Shown: piece after piece, positions 55,392 to 64,000 of the stretch
How positions within the stretch are numbered: the first letter of the stretch is position 1
How the letters are laid out: each line of letters opens with the position of its first letter
NCBI GenBank assembly: GCA_001724245.1
Contig: MEDX01000003.1
Span: 1 to 64,000, forward strand
From: Fonticula-like sp. SCN 57-25
Taxonomy: Eukaryota; Nucleariida; Rotosphaerida
DNA length: 64,000 nucleotides
Direction of reading: 5' to 3'
Program-made: the position numbers and the translations under genes
Notes under the pieces: model-generated
Seen by the model: only the letters and a program-made list of their open reading frames with translations
Told to the model about the DNA's origin: nothing
Database searches by the model: none

Positions 55392-57569
55392 ATGTCGCGT
55401 CTTTCTCCTGGCGCAGTGCACGCCATTTATAACAATGAGAATCCGCCGAACCCCGTCCTGCAGGTACTGAGTGTGAAGCCACTAAAGCAGGCCGGCGCGC
55501 CGGACCGTTACCGCATCATCGTGTCGGACGGAACTCACTACCAGCAGTGTACGCACAACGCCTCGCCTCCTCCTGCGATTCTGATCTTCTTTATGCGCAG
55601 GCATGCTTGCGAGCCAACTGACGCCGCTGCTAAGCCAGGGGCTCGAGAAGAATGCCCTCGTGCGCCTAACAAGGTATGCTTGCAACACGTTGCAGCGCCG
55701 GCGCATCATTGTGGCGCACGATCTGGAAGTTGTTGGCCCCGAGCCGGCCAGGATCGGCGCTCCGCAGCCAATTGAGCAGCCCGAAGGCGAGGGAGCTGAG
55801 CCCGCTGCGCAGAATGGCGCCGCTCCGGTCCACCCCCAGGCACAGCCTCAGCAGCCTCAGCAGCCGCAGCAGGCGTATCAGCGCCCGCCTCCTCAGCCTT
55901 ACCAGCAGCAGCAACAGCAGCAGCCTTACCAGCAGGCGCCGCCGCAGCAGCAACAGCCTTATCAGCAGCAGCAGCCATACCAGCAGCAGGCCGCCAATCA
56001 ACAGAATAACGCGCAGCCTGCCAGGCCTGCTGGCAACGCCCGCCCACCGTTTGCGCAGCCCAATGCTTCGTCAGCGAGCGCCAACATGCCTCGCTCGGCC
56101 AATGTTGCTTCTAATGTGCCCTCGCGTTTGCCGACGTACGCCGAGGACGAGCCGCCGGTCATTTTCCCCATCAAGTCCCTCAACGCGTACTCACATCGGT
56201 GCGCTCCTTGTTCTCTGCAATGGGTTTATTCTTACCGTGCTTTAGCTGGACGATCCGGGCGCGTGTGACAAACAAGACGTCAATTCGCACATGGCAGAAC
56301 GCCCAGAAAGAGGGCAAGCTTTTCAATGTTGATCTGCTCGACGAGTCTGTACGTCTTTGACTTTGCCGGGTTCTCTTGCTAATGTGTTCGTTTTAGGGCG
56401 AGATCCGCGCCACTTTTTTTAATGAGGACGTTGATGTCTTCTTCCCCCTTCTCGAAGTGAACAAGGTGTACTATATTTCCAAGGGCGCCGTCAAGCAGAG
56501 CCGGCGGCAGTACGGCCCGAACCCGTACGAAATGACGCTCGGCCGCGACGCCGCCATCATGGAGTGCCGCGACAACCTCTCGAGCGTCCCCTCGATCATG
56601 TACAACTTTGTCGCCATCAACCAGCTCATGTCGGTGCCCAAGGACTCTATCGTGGACGTTGTCGCTGTTGTGCGCGCCGCTGAAGAGCCCGCGACCATCA
56701 TTGCCAAGACGACGCAGAAGCAGCTGACCAAGCGCAATGTGACGCTGGCGGACCAGACCGGGTGCTCGGTGAGCCTGACGCTGTGGAACCAGGACGCGAC
56801 GGGCTTCCCCGACGACAAGGTCGGCCAGATCGTCGCTATCAAGGGGACGCGCACGTCCGACTTTGGCGGCGTCACGCTGAACGGCGGCACGCTGCAGTTC
56901 AACCCCGACATCCCCGAGGCGCACGTGCTGCGCGGCTGGTTCGACAGCCAGGGCGGCGCGGCGTCCTTTTCGTCGCTCTCCGAAGGGCGGTCGGGCGGCG
57001 CGAGCTCTGGCCCGCGGCGCTTCATCGACGACATTCGCGCGATGCACCTCGGCACCGGCGAGCAGCCCGACTTTTTCCAGGTGCAGGCGGCCGTGATGCT
57101 CATCAAGAGCGACAGCAAGATCATGTACCCCGGCTGCCCCGAGCCCAACTGCAAGCACAAGGTGACCGACATGGGCCCGAACCAGTGGCACTGCGAGCAC
57201 TGCCAAAAGACGTTCCCCAACTGCCTGCAGCGCTACTGCCTCGGCTTTAGCATCGTCGACATGACGGGGCTCACGTGGGTGTCGTCCTTCCACGAGGTTG
57301 GCTGCGACATTATGGGCGTCACCGCCGACGAGCTCGACGCGTGGCGGTCAACGAACCCAGAGGCGTTTGATGCGGCGCTCCAGGCGGCGCACCACAGGCG
57401 CTTCATCTTTACGCTCCGCGCAAAGCAGGAGACGTACAATGACGACACGCGCGTCAAGATCAACGTCCTGCGGGTCGCGCCGGTCGACCCAGTAAAGGAA
57501 TCGGCAAGTCTTATCGGAGAGATCCGCAAGCTCATGAGCGCGCCCGTTGCGCAGCAGATGGCATACTGA
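55392..57569 (+). CDS. RPA1: Replication protein A large subunit (RPA70)
   Basis: Single-stranded DNA-binding subunit for replication and repair. Exons 55392..55548, 55601..56198, 56246..56348 and 56397..57569 give 676 aa. N-terminal OB fold (DBD-F) residues 1-115, then a Gln/Pro-rich linker, then DBD-A ([30 protein letters not shown]). DBD-B follows ([40 protein letters not shown]), then DBD-C with the four-Cys zinc ribbon (CPEPNCKHK and WHCEHCQ, residues about 533-560). All typical parts are present. The linker is longer and far richer in Gln than in animals. Confidence 0.98.
55849..56010 (+). repeat. CAG/CCT-rich repeat encoding Gln/Pro linker of RPA1
   Basis: Imperfect CAG, CAGCCT and CAGCCTTACCAG units encode PYQQQ-type runs between DBD-F and DBD-A. 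Confidence 0.85.
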
Positions 57570-57674
57570 AAACTATATCTAGTATTTGAGCGCCGTTCGC
57601 GTGCTGTTGTTGTTTTTCTTTCTATTATGCTAGCGTGAAAATATTACAATCATTATTTAATTGCGCTTGTCCGG

Positions 57675-58898
57675 TCATTTGTCGGGGTGCACGTGCACCA
57701 GCTCGTCCACAAAGTCGGCGCTGCCGGCGCAGCTCGCGATGCAGCTGTACACGAGCACGGTGCCAAATTCGGGCTCGGTCTGCGCGGCGGCCTCGTCGGC
57801 GTCGCGGATGCCGCCAAAGAGCAGTGCAATTGTCGCGGGCATGAGCTGCAGCTCAAACATGCGTGCGCCGCCGCAGCTCGCGCACGGCGCAGGAATGCGT
57901 GGCGTTAGCGAGGGGTGCGAGTGGAACTTTAGCGGCTTTTCAGACTCGTCCGTCGCATATCTGCAGGAACAATCAGCATCAGAAAAGAGACAGGAAAGAT
58001 GACAAAAAAGAGATAAAAGACAACAGAGACAAGAAAAACAACGAAAGACTATGCCTAGCATCGCACCTCATGCACTGTCTTGGGTATGCGCTCACGCGCG
58101 CGGTAAACTTTATGAGCGCGTCGTCAACACTCCCCTCGCCCTGCGCCACCTTTTCATATCCTTCTCCCTCCCAGTCGCCCGACTCTGGCGCGTCCACGCT
58201 GCCGTGCTCGCGCTCGTACTCGCGCAGCAGCCGCATCTCGTGCTCGGTCGGCGCGTCCAGATCCGCCGCCTCCGCCACCGAAAACAGTTCATAGCACGTG
58301 TCTAGGTACGCCACATGGGCGCCGTGGTGCTTTTCGCCTTCGTCGAGCGAAAGGGCGGCGAGGGCGGCGGCGGTGCCTTTGCTCGACGTCGCCGGCTGCG
58401 CGGACAGCGCATTGTCACGCGCCGCCAGCAGCGCCTCAAACTCGGCATCATCATTAAAGTCGTTCGTCGCGGCGGCTGAGCCATCGCCGCCCCACTCGTC
58501 GGCCACTTCCCACTCGTCGACCTTGGCTGGCGCGGGGGCGGCGGGCGGGGGAGCAGGGCGCGATGTCCCCGCAGCCGCCGTCTGGGATCGGAGCGCGCGC
58601 CATCCCCTAGGGACACATTAGCCAATGACAAAAAGCACAATGGGACGCACCGGCTGTCGCGAGAGCACTGCGCACGCGTGCACGCCAAGAGATGGATCAC
58701 GCGATGGCTACTGCCATCGACCGGCGCGTACGCCTGCAGCATGAGGCGCATCGGCCCGCCGCATGAGCGGCACACCACATGGTCGGATGAAAAGGAGCGA
58801 CCGCAGAAGGAGGGCGGTCCGCCGATGCGCGTTGAGGTCACGGGGAGGCGAGCGCCGCGCGGCGAGGGCGATGCCGCCGCCACGCCAAGGATCACCAT
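57675..58898 (-). CDS. PDCD2: PDCD2 / Tsr4-type ribosomal-protein chaperone
   Basis: PDCD2/Tsr4 proteins escort nascent uS5 (RPS2) into pre-40S particles. Exons (minus) 58651..58898, 58067..58606 and 57675..57960 give 357 aa. N-terminal TYPP half: VILGVAAASPSP, STRIGGPPSFCG, VVCRSCGGPMRLMLQAYAPV, and the CTRAQCSRDS Cys cluster leading to GWRALRSQ. A long acidic and Ala-rich linker follows. The C-terminal half reads YPRQCMRYATDESEKPLKF, PCASCGGARMFELQLMPATI and EFGTVLVYSCIASC, with paired cysteines. The join at 58067/57960 restores the conserved YPxQ-xRY motif. PDCD2 and PDCD2L are not separated with certainty. Confidence 0.9.
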
Positions 58899-58962
58899 GC
58901 ACGGACTGCCGGCGTGGGCGCTGTCCTGTCAGCAAATCAAAGCAAAACTAAAAAAAAAATGG

Positions 58963-59044
58963 CGACGCCGACAGGATTCGAACCTGTGCGTGGTGACCAC
59001 AACAGATTTCTAGTCTGTCTCCTTAACCGCTCGGACACGGCGTC
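58963..59044 (-). tRNA. tRNA-Ser (AGA), copy 1
   Basis: Read on the minus strand: acceptor GACGCCG pairs with CGGCGTC, anticodon stem ACAGA/TCTGT encloses loop CTAGAAA with anticodon AGA (59009-59011). The T arm is ACAGGTTCGAATCCTGT, and a long variable arm marks a class II tRNA. No intron. The discriminator G is followed by genomic CCA (58960-58962) and then a long T run as Pol III terminator. Identical to copy 2. Confidence 0.95.
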
Positions 59045-59420
59045 TAGTCTGCGTTGACGCGACAATAAAGTCGTTCTGTATCACTCCTTTAGTGGAACTC
59101 AAAGAGGTAGCTCGCCGAGGGCGCGCGCGCATGCATAGCGGCTCATTAGCGCAAAAGTAGACGAGCCAAAGGGATAGCTTAACGTGCAGCGGGCTCGGGG
59201 GACCAGTTTTCATCACTAAAAAGCCTTGTTAGGGCTAACTGATATATCCCTACAGCCCAAAATTTGCGATGTTGCTGTACGTAGCGCAACGGCGTCGTTG
59301 TGCAAAACAGAAAAAGAGGCACTGTCTTTGTTAGATGCCTATATGCTTGTTTCGGTCCTTTCTGTTACCTCCTCTTTTGACCTATACACAGTACGACCGG
59401 ACCAAAAGAAAAAAAAATGG
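59045..59420. other. Spacer between the two tRNA-Ser genes
   Basis: About 375 bases without a supportable gene; ORFs here are short and lack the local codon pattern. Confidence 0.6.
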
Positions 59421-59502
59421 CGACGCCGACAGGATTCGAACCTGTGCGTGGTGACCACAACAGATTTCTAGTCTGTCTCCTTAACCGCTCGGACACGGCG
59501 TC
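59421..59502 (-). tRNA. tRNA-Ser (AGA), copy 2
   Basis: All 82 bases are identical to copy 1, including the following genomic CCA (59418-59420) and T run. Flanks differ beyond that, so the two copies are separate genes, not one larger duplication. It lies 62 bases upstream of the C9orf72 start. Confidence 0.95.
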
Positions 59503-59564
59503 CATGAAGGCCATCAAAGAAATTGGTTAAAGTACCTTTCGCAGCTTATAATTGCGCGGTGTTG

Positions 59565-61502
59565 ATGAGCGGGATGGAGGGCGAGCCGCAGCCCGAGCTG
59601 GAGGAGCCGACGTTCCGCTCAGAGTCGGTCGAGGTGCGCCGCCTACTGGTATAAAATGACTAGTCTCACGGTATTTGTTTGTGTAGGTGCCAGCTTCCGG
59701 CTACAACAATCTTTTTTCGTATGTCTATGGCCGCTACTGGTTGGGGACGCCGCCGATGCCCGCCGTGACCCCAAACAGCATGCTGTCGGACGCTGCGTCG
59801 ATCTCGTCCACCCTCGAGCCGAGCGCGTCGCAGTTTTCTAACTTTGCTCCTCTCCCCGCTGCCCCCGAGTCTTCCTCTACGGAGGCGCTTCCCGAGCTGC
59901 GCCATGTTTTCGTGCGGTGTGCGCTCCTCTCGTACTGGGATGACCGCGAGGGGCCAAAGATCGAGCGCGTGTGGCGGAGCACCCAGGATGACTCTGACGA
60001 AGACCTGTTGATGTACGTGTCGCGCCACACACTAAACGGCGAGATGATGCGCCCGTCGACAGAGGACATTGAGCCGCGCCTCTACGTCCTCGGCGATCAA
60101 GGTGCGCAGGTCTTAATTGCGCAAGCTCCTCCGGCTAACACTGACCTGCAGGCGTCGCCGTAACCTCCTTTATCTTTTCGGGCTACAGCGGCGCGCAGAC
60201 CTCTGCGCTCACGCTGAGCAAGTACTCTCTGTCAGTGCTTGTCCCGATGCATCTTCTCCAGCCCTACCTCGTTTACTACCCGCTGATCGCCGAGCGGCTC
60301 CCCCGTATCCTCGCGCGGCATCGTGTCGTCCAGAAAAAGGTACAAATTTGTTGTATCCCCGCCGCCGCCGCTGACGCCGCGCCCTTGCCAGCTTGCCGTG
60401 GCGCCCCTTCCTGCCGGCGGCCGTCGCCCGAGCTCGGCGGACCACCTCTCGCGGCCACTGCTCGAGATGCTGTGCTCAATGGAAGAGCTGTACGAGCACC
60501 ACATCCCCGCCGACTACTCGCTCAGCGAGACCATCTTTGGGTCCGAGTATGAAGGGACGTACTCTGACCGGCCGTTCCTGTGGCGCGCCTTTTCGTCGCA
60601 CCTGCAGACGCACTGCCGGACGGTCGTGCTCGGCCACGACCTCCACACAGTCAACATTTTTATCAACTCGCTCGCGCTTCTCATGCCACTCGCGCAGCGC
60701 AAGTGCTCCAGGCGCGCGCGCAAGGACACTTTCCGCAAGAATTTGAATGTTTTCTACCCCGAGGCGTTTGTCCAGGGGCTCATTTTGACGGTACGCGCGG
60801 TAATGTTTCGCGGCGGCGGCGCTAACTGCTTGCTGCAGCCCGACACGGACCGCGCGAGCATCCTGCAGGACATGCACGCGCTAGAGTCGCCCTTCCCGGT
60901 GACCGTCGTGGACCTGACGCGGCAGCTCGTCGAGCAGACCGAGGTGCTCAGCGCGTACTCGCGCACGCGCGACGAGTGCTTCAAGGACGAGCTCCAGAAC
61001 GAGCACACGGCAGAGACCGCCGCCTCCCTCATTGCGTGCGCACTTTTGACATTTATTTATGACGCCACGACTCACGCAGGAGCGCAGCAGCGGTCTGTTC
61101 CGCCCAACAAAAGAGTTTGCGCCCTTTGTGAAGCAGATGATCGCCGAGGCGTACCGCCTGCCGTACGCGCTGCGCAAGCAGCACCTGGCAGAGTCTAGGC
61201 GCATCGTAGAGCGCCGCGCACAGTCGCTCCTGACGCGCGTCGACGAGCACATCCAGTGCGCCCCTTTGCCGCCTATTTCTTTTTTCTGACCACTTCTTTT
61301 CAACAGAGACTCTGCCGCGAGCCGCAATTTGCCGCACACGGTGCTCAAGCGCGTCCGGGCCGAGCTCGGCCTCGACGACAACATTTCGTTCTACATTGTG
61401 CTGGCCGAGGCCGAGCGGATGCGGCCGGGCTCGTTCATGGAGATCCTCGCCGACCCGCACTCGATGGCCGAGAACCTGCGCGAGATGATGGACGGCTTCT
61501 AG
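59565..61502 (+). CDS. C9orf72: C9orf72 homolog (DENN-type GEF/GAP complex subunit)
   Basis: In animals C9orf72 forms a complex with SMCR8 and WDR41 that acts on Arf/Rab GTPases, autophagy and lysosomes. Exons 59565..59633, 59687..60101, 60152..60339, 60392..60790, 60839..61035, 61088..61255 and 61307..61502 give 543 aa (human 481). uDENN: YWDDREGPKIERVW, YVSRHTLNGEMMRPS, LYVLGDQGVAVTSFIFSG. Core: AFSSHLQTHCRTVVLGHDLH, LALLMPLAQRKCSRR, YPEAFVQGLILT. C-terminal helices: FVKQMIAEAYRLPYALRKQH and VLKRVRAELGLDDNISFYIV, ending AERMRPGSFMEIL. These match human C9orf72 blocks in order. Exon 5/6 acceptor choice rests on frame. The first about 60 residues are a variable extension. The human disease repeat is intronic and has no counterpart here. 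Confidence 0.93.
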
Positions 61503-61649
61503 ACGCTTTCGGGCAACAGTTTTTATGTGTGTATATTACTGCTGAGTGACAAACAAACAATCTATATTTGGAGCGCAGTGTCTCGGTCAGCGCGGGCGGC
61601 AAAGCACGGCCGCCTGCTACAATGCTCGCAATAAAAGGGGGCGAGAGGC

Positions 61650-62398
61650 TTAGAGGTCGCTGTACGCCAGGGTGCCCGTGGCGTCGCCGCTGCGGAAGCG
61701 CTTGAAGGCAAAGAAGGACGAGGCGCTCCACGCAAAGAACGAAAAGATGGCAAACGCAGCAGCGCCGTTGGTCTTGCCGCTCGTGGCCATGTTGGAGTTG
61801 GCGCCGACGGCATAGGCAATGCCGCCAGCAAACCAAAAGAGCGCAATGATGGCCGAAGTGGCGAGCTCGGCGATGGGCGCCTGGGGGAAACCCCGATGAG
61901 TCAGCATCGTGGCCAAAGCAAGGAAAAAGTCAGCCGTACCTTTGCGAGGAACTGCGGCGGGAGCGTGTGGCCGCGGACGTAAAGAACAATGAAAACAACG
62001 TCAAAAATGATGCTGATGACAGCAGTGAAGACGATGAACGAGTGGAAGCCGAGCTTGAGCACCGAGATGGCAGCCGACGCCGCGCAGCTCACCGCCACAA
62101 TGGCAAAAAAGATCTCAACAAGACGCAGAATAAACTAAAACCACAGTTAAAGTTAGACTTTTAATAAGACGCGCAGAATAGCCTCCCGCGCACCTTCTTG
62201 TCCTTGATCATTGAGGCCGGCGCCTCAGGGGCGCTGTAGGCACCGGGCTGCGGCGCCGACGAGACGCTCTCGGGCATGGCGGCGGGCGGAGGCGCGCTGT
62301 ACTCACCCTCGTACGACTGCAACATGCACGAGTTAACCACTGAAAAGGACTCTGCCTTGCTCGGCAAAAGCGAGCGCGCGTACCTGGAAATCGGCCAT
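61650..62398 (-). CDS. MARVEL-like four-helix membrane protein, 187 aa
   Basis: Exons (minus) 62384..62398, 62194..62316, 61940..62134 and 61650..61880. The five-codon first exon (MADFQ) is joined over a GTACGC...CAG intron to SYEGEYSAPPPAAMPES. After a Pro/Ala/Ser cytosolic N-terminus come four membrane helices: LVEIFFAIVAVSCAASAAIS, FIVFTAVISIIFDVVFIVLY, LATSAIIALFWFAGGIAYAV and AAAFAIFSFFAWSASSFFAF. Spacing and the short loops fit the MARVEL/synaptophysin-like group that works in vesicle or eisosome-type membranes. Family placement is by topology and is moderate. Confidence 0.78.
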
Positions 62399-62797
62399 TC
62401 TGGAAGCTCTTCTTTCTCACTTCACTGGTGCAGAGTCAAAGGGGAACAAAAACGGCCCGCGCGCTGATCCCTTGATGACCATGATCTCCCTCCACTGACC
62501 ATGGTCAGCGATTGCCCCATGTCCATGATAGGATCGTGACAATGGTCAGCGATTGCTTTCATGGGCATGAAAGTCAGCGTGATCATGATTAGCGATCGCC
62601 TTGCTTTGAGGCAAGCCAGACGACCCCCTCCCCTTCCTTGAACCGTCGGAGGCCCTCAGCCCTCCGTGCCCGCGCGTTTTTTTCCGGTGTTTCTGCCAGC
62701 TACGCGCCTGGGCAGCTTTAGCAGAGGTCAACTCGCTTGGTGAACGCGCGGCGAATTGTTTGCGGCGGCCTGCTGAAAGGTCGATTGTGTGACGAGG
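62399..62797. other. Divergent MARVEL/HSF promoter region with repeated TGGTCAGCGATTGC
   Basis: TGGTCAGCGATTGC occurs at 62502-62515 and again at 62543-62556, with related GTCAGCG and GATCATGATTAGCGATCGC nearby. The core GGTCAGCG matches the decamers at 3051-3080. TTGATGACCATGATC (62472-62486) resembles TTGATGACCATCAG in the BUD13/RPS3 promoter (27334-27347). No gene inside. Confidence 0.6.
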
Positions 62798-64000
62798 ATG
62801 GCTGACGTGGAAGCCGACACTGCTGCCGGACTGGATGTCGCGGCGGCTTCCATCCCCGAGTTTGTTAGAAAACTGTTTCGGTACGTCGGGAGGGGTTGCT
62901 TAGGGGGAGATTGTGGCGTGCGTGTTAAAGTGATCTCGGCGCTAACACGCTATTTAATGCGCGCAGCATGCTGGACGATCCCACTTCGTCCGAGGTCGTA
63001 GAGTGGGCAGAGGATGGCGCGTCCTTCATCGTCAAGGACACGAACGAGTTTTCCAAGGAAGTCCTCCCAAAGCATTTTAAGCATAACAACTTTGCTAGCT
63101 TTGTGCGCCAGCTCAACAAGTACGACTTTCACAAGGTGAAGGCGTCGGCGGACGGCACCGGCAAGCGCTACGGCGATTTTGCCTGGGAGTTTAAGCACCC
63201 CAACTTTACGCTGCACAGCATCGACCAGCTGAGCAATATTCGCCGGAAGCCGCCGTCGTCCAAAAAGTCGTTTGGCAAGGAGGAGTCCGAGGGCGTCAAC
63301 ATGATGCAGACGATGACCATGGTCCCCGGCGCCGTCCCGTCGGCCCCCGAGGTCAACCTGCTCAACCTTGGGCAGGCCGATCTCGCCAACTACCTGCAGA
63401 CGCTCTCCAAGAACTACGAGACCGTCGTGCGTGACATGGTCATGGTGAAGCGCAACATGGCGGCGCAGGATCAGCTGATGCAGCACCTCTTGCAGTACCT
63501 CGTCAACCGCGAGACGGGCAGTGCGTCTCTTTGTTTTTTTCTCTGACTGCGCTGACCCTTTTACCGCAGCCGGCGCGATTTCAAATATCAACCTCGCGAG
63601 CCTGCAGTCGGCGTCTGGCTACGGCGACGCGGCCGCGCGCCCGATGTCGCCGCGCCTGACCGCGCCGATGATCCCTTCGCACCTTCAGTCGCCGCAGCAG
63701 GGCGCGCTGGACCCTTCGATGTCGCCCGCCTCCATGCCGTACTCTGGCAACGTTGGCGTGCCGTCGGCGGGCATGCCGATGTCTGCCTTTTCGTCGACGC
63801 CCGCTATGTGGTCTCCCGCCGAGCTGCCGTCGTACGCCGCGTCGGCTTCGTTCGAGTCGATGGGCAACGCGACGTACCCGCAGCTGTCCGAGTCGTCCGT
63901 GAGCGCCATGGAGGAGCTGAGCCGCCGGAGCGGCACGGGCGCCGAGCCGCTCACCGTCACGACGCTGGGCATGCTGCGTCTGCGCGAGACGCCCGCCGAG
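62798..64000 (+). CDS. HSF: Heat shock transcription factor, 3' end cut by window edge
   Basis: Exons 62798..62880, 62967..63520 and 63570..>64000 (356 residues visible). The HSF DNA-binding domain spans about residues 18-120. It starts PEFVRKLFRMLDDPTSSEVV. The winged-helix core has EVLPKHFKHNNFASFVRQLN and KYDFHKVKASADG, then DFAWEFKHPNFTLHSIDQLS. A coiled-coil trimerisation region follows (LANYLQTLSKNYETVVRDMV; AAQDQLMQHLLQYLVNRETG). The C-terminal part is Ser/Pro/Met-rich, as in activation regions. It would bind nTTCn arrays such as the one upstream of HSP90 at 42774. The stop codon lies beyond the window. Confidence 0.97.

Noticed and set aside
55676-55700. Possible short intron in RPA1 near GTATGC
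   Set aside because: Reading through gives [17 protein letters not shown], which fits the RPA1 N-terminal fold; removing it would break that alignment.

Overview
This window is nuclear DNA from a gene-dense unicellular eukaryote. I place 36 protein-coding genes (one cut at each window edge) and two tRNA-Ser genes in 64 kb. Most genes are split by short introns, usually about 45 to 65 nt, and neighbouring genes are often only tens to a few hundred bases apart. The gene set has an Amorphea or opisthokont-like flavour: CENP-L, MED11, XPC/Rad4, ARID4, TM2D2, NR2C2AP, anoctamin, C9orf72, PELP1/Rix1, TEX10/Ipi1, a Neverland/DAF-36-type Rieske oxygenase and HSF. It does not look like a dikaryan fungus or a plant, and I cannot name the species from sequence alone. 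I saw no mobile element, virus, CRISPR array or prokaryotic operon.

Layout, left to right. 1-9.2 kb: epoxide hydrolase (cut at the left edge), MED11, CENP-L, an unrecognised 305-aa protein, importin-5 and a small unrecognised protein. 9.7-19.2 kb: acetyl-CoA synthetase, a CCR4/nocturnin-type nuclease, XPC/Rad4, a prenylcysteine methylesterase-like hydrolase and a RanBP3-like protein. 19.3-28.6 kb: PELP1/Rix1, a membrane-anchored START protein, NR2C2AP, a Rieske sterol desaturase, BUD13 and RPS3. 29.5-39.3 kb: an unrecognised acidic protein with a basic C-terminal domain, TM2D2, a DHHC acyltransferase, TEX10/Ipi1, a short-chain dehydrogenase and a VOC-fold protein. 39.6-52.9 kb: anoctamin, HSP90, SLC35F6-like transporter, PPCDC, ARID4, a Nudix protein and a CsbD-like small protein. 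53-64 kb: F-BAR/RhoGAP, RPA1, PDCD2, two identical tRNA-Ser(AGA) genes, C9orf72, a MARVEL-like protein and HSF (cut at the right edge).

Several genes belong to shared processes although they are not operons: 60S maturation (PELP1 and TEX10, both Rix1-complex subunits), ribosome supply (RPS3 and the PDCD2/Tsr4-type chaperone), nuclear transport (importin-5, RanBP3), DNA repair and replication (XPC, RPA1), and the heat-shock circuit (HSF, plus HSP90 with a textbook heat-shock element).

Two window-wide patterns stand out. Most introns I placed start GT[A/G]CG rather than GTAAGT. Several divergent promoters carry a tandem TGCAAAC/GTTTGCA element, or E2F-like sites, within a few tens of bases of start codons. 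Gene models were made by eye: exon joins were chosen to preserve reading frame and family homology. Exon coordinates in the entries are therefore inferences, strong where the family is well known.
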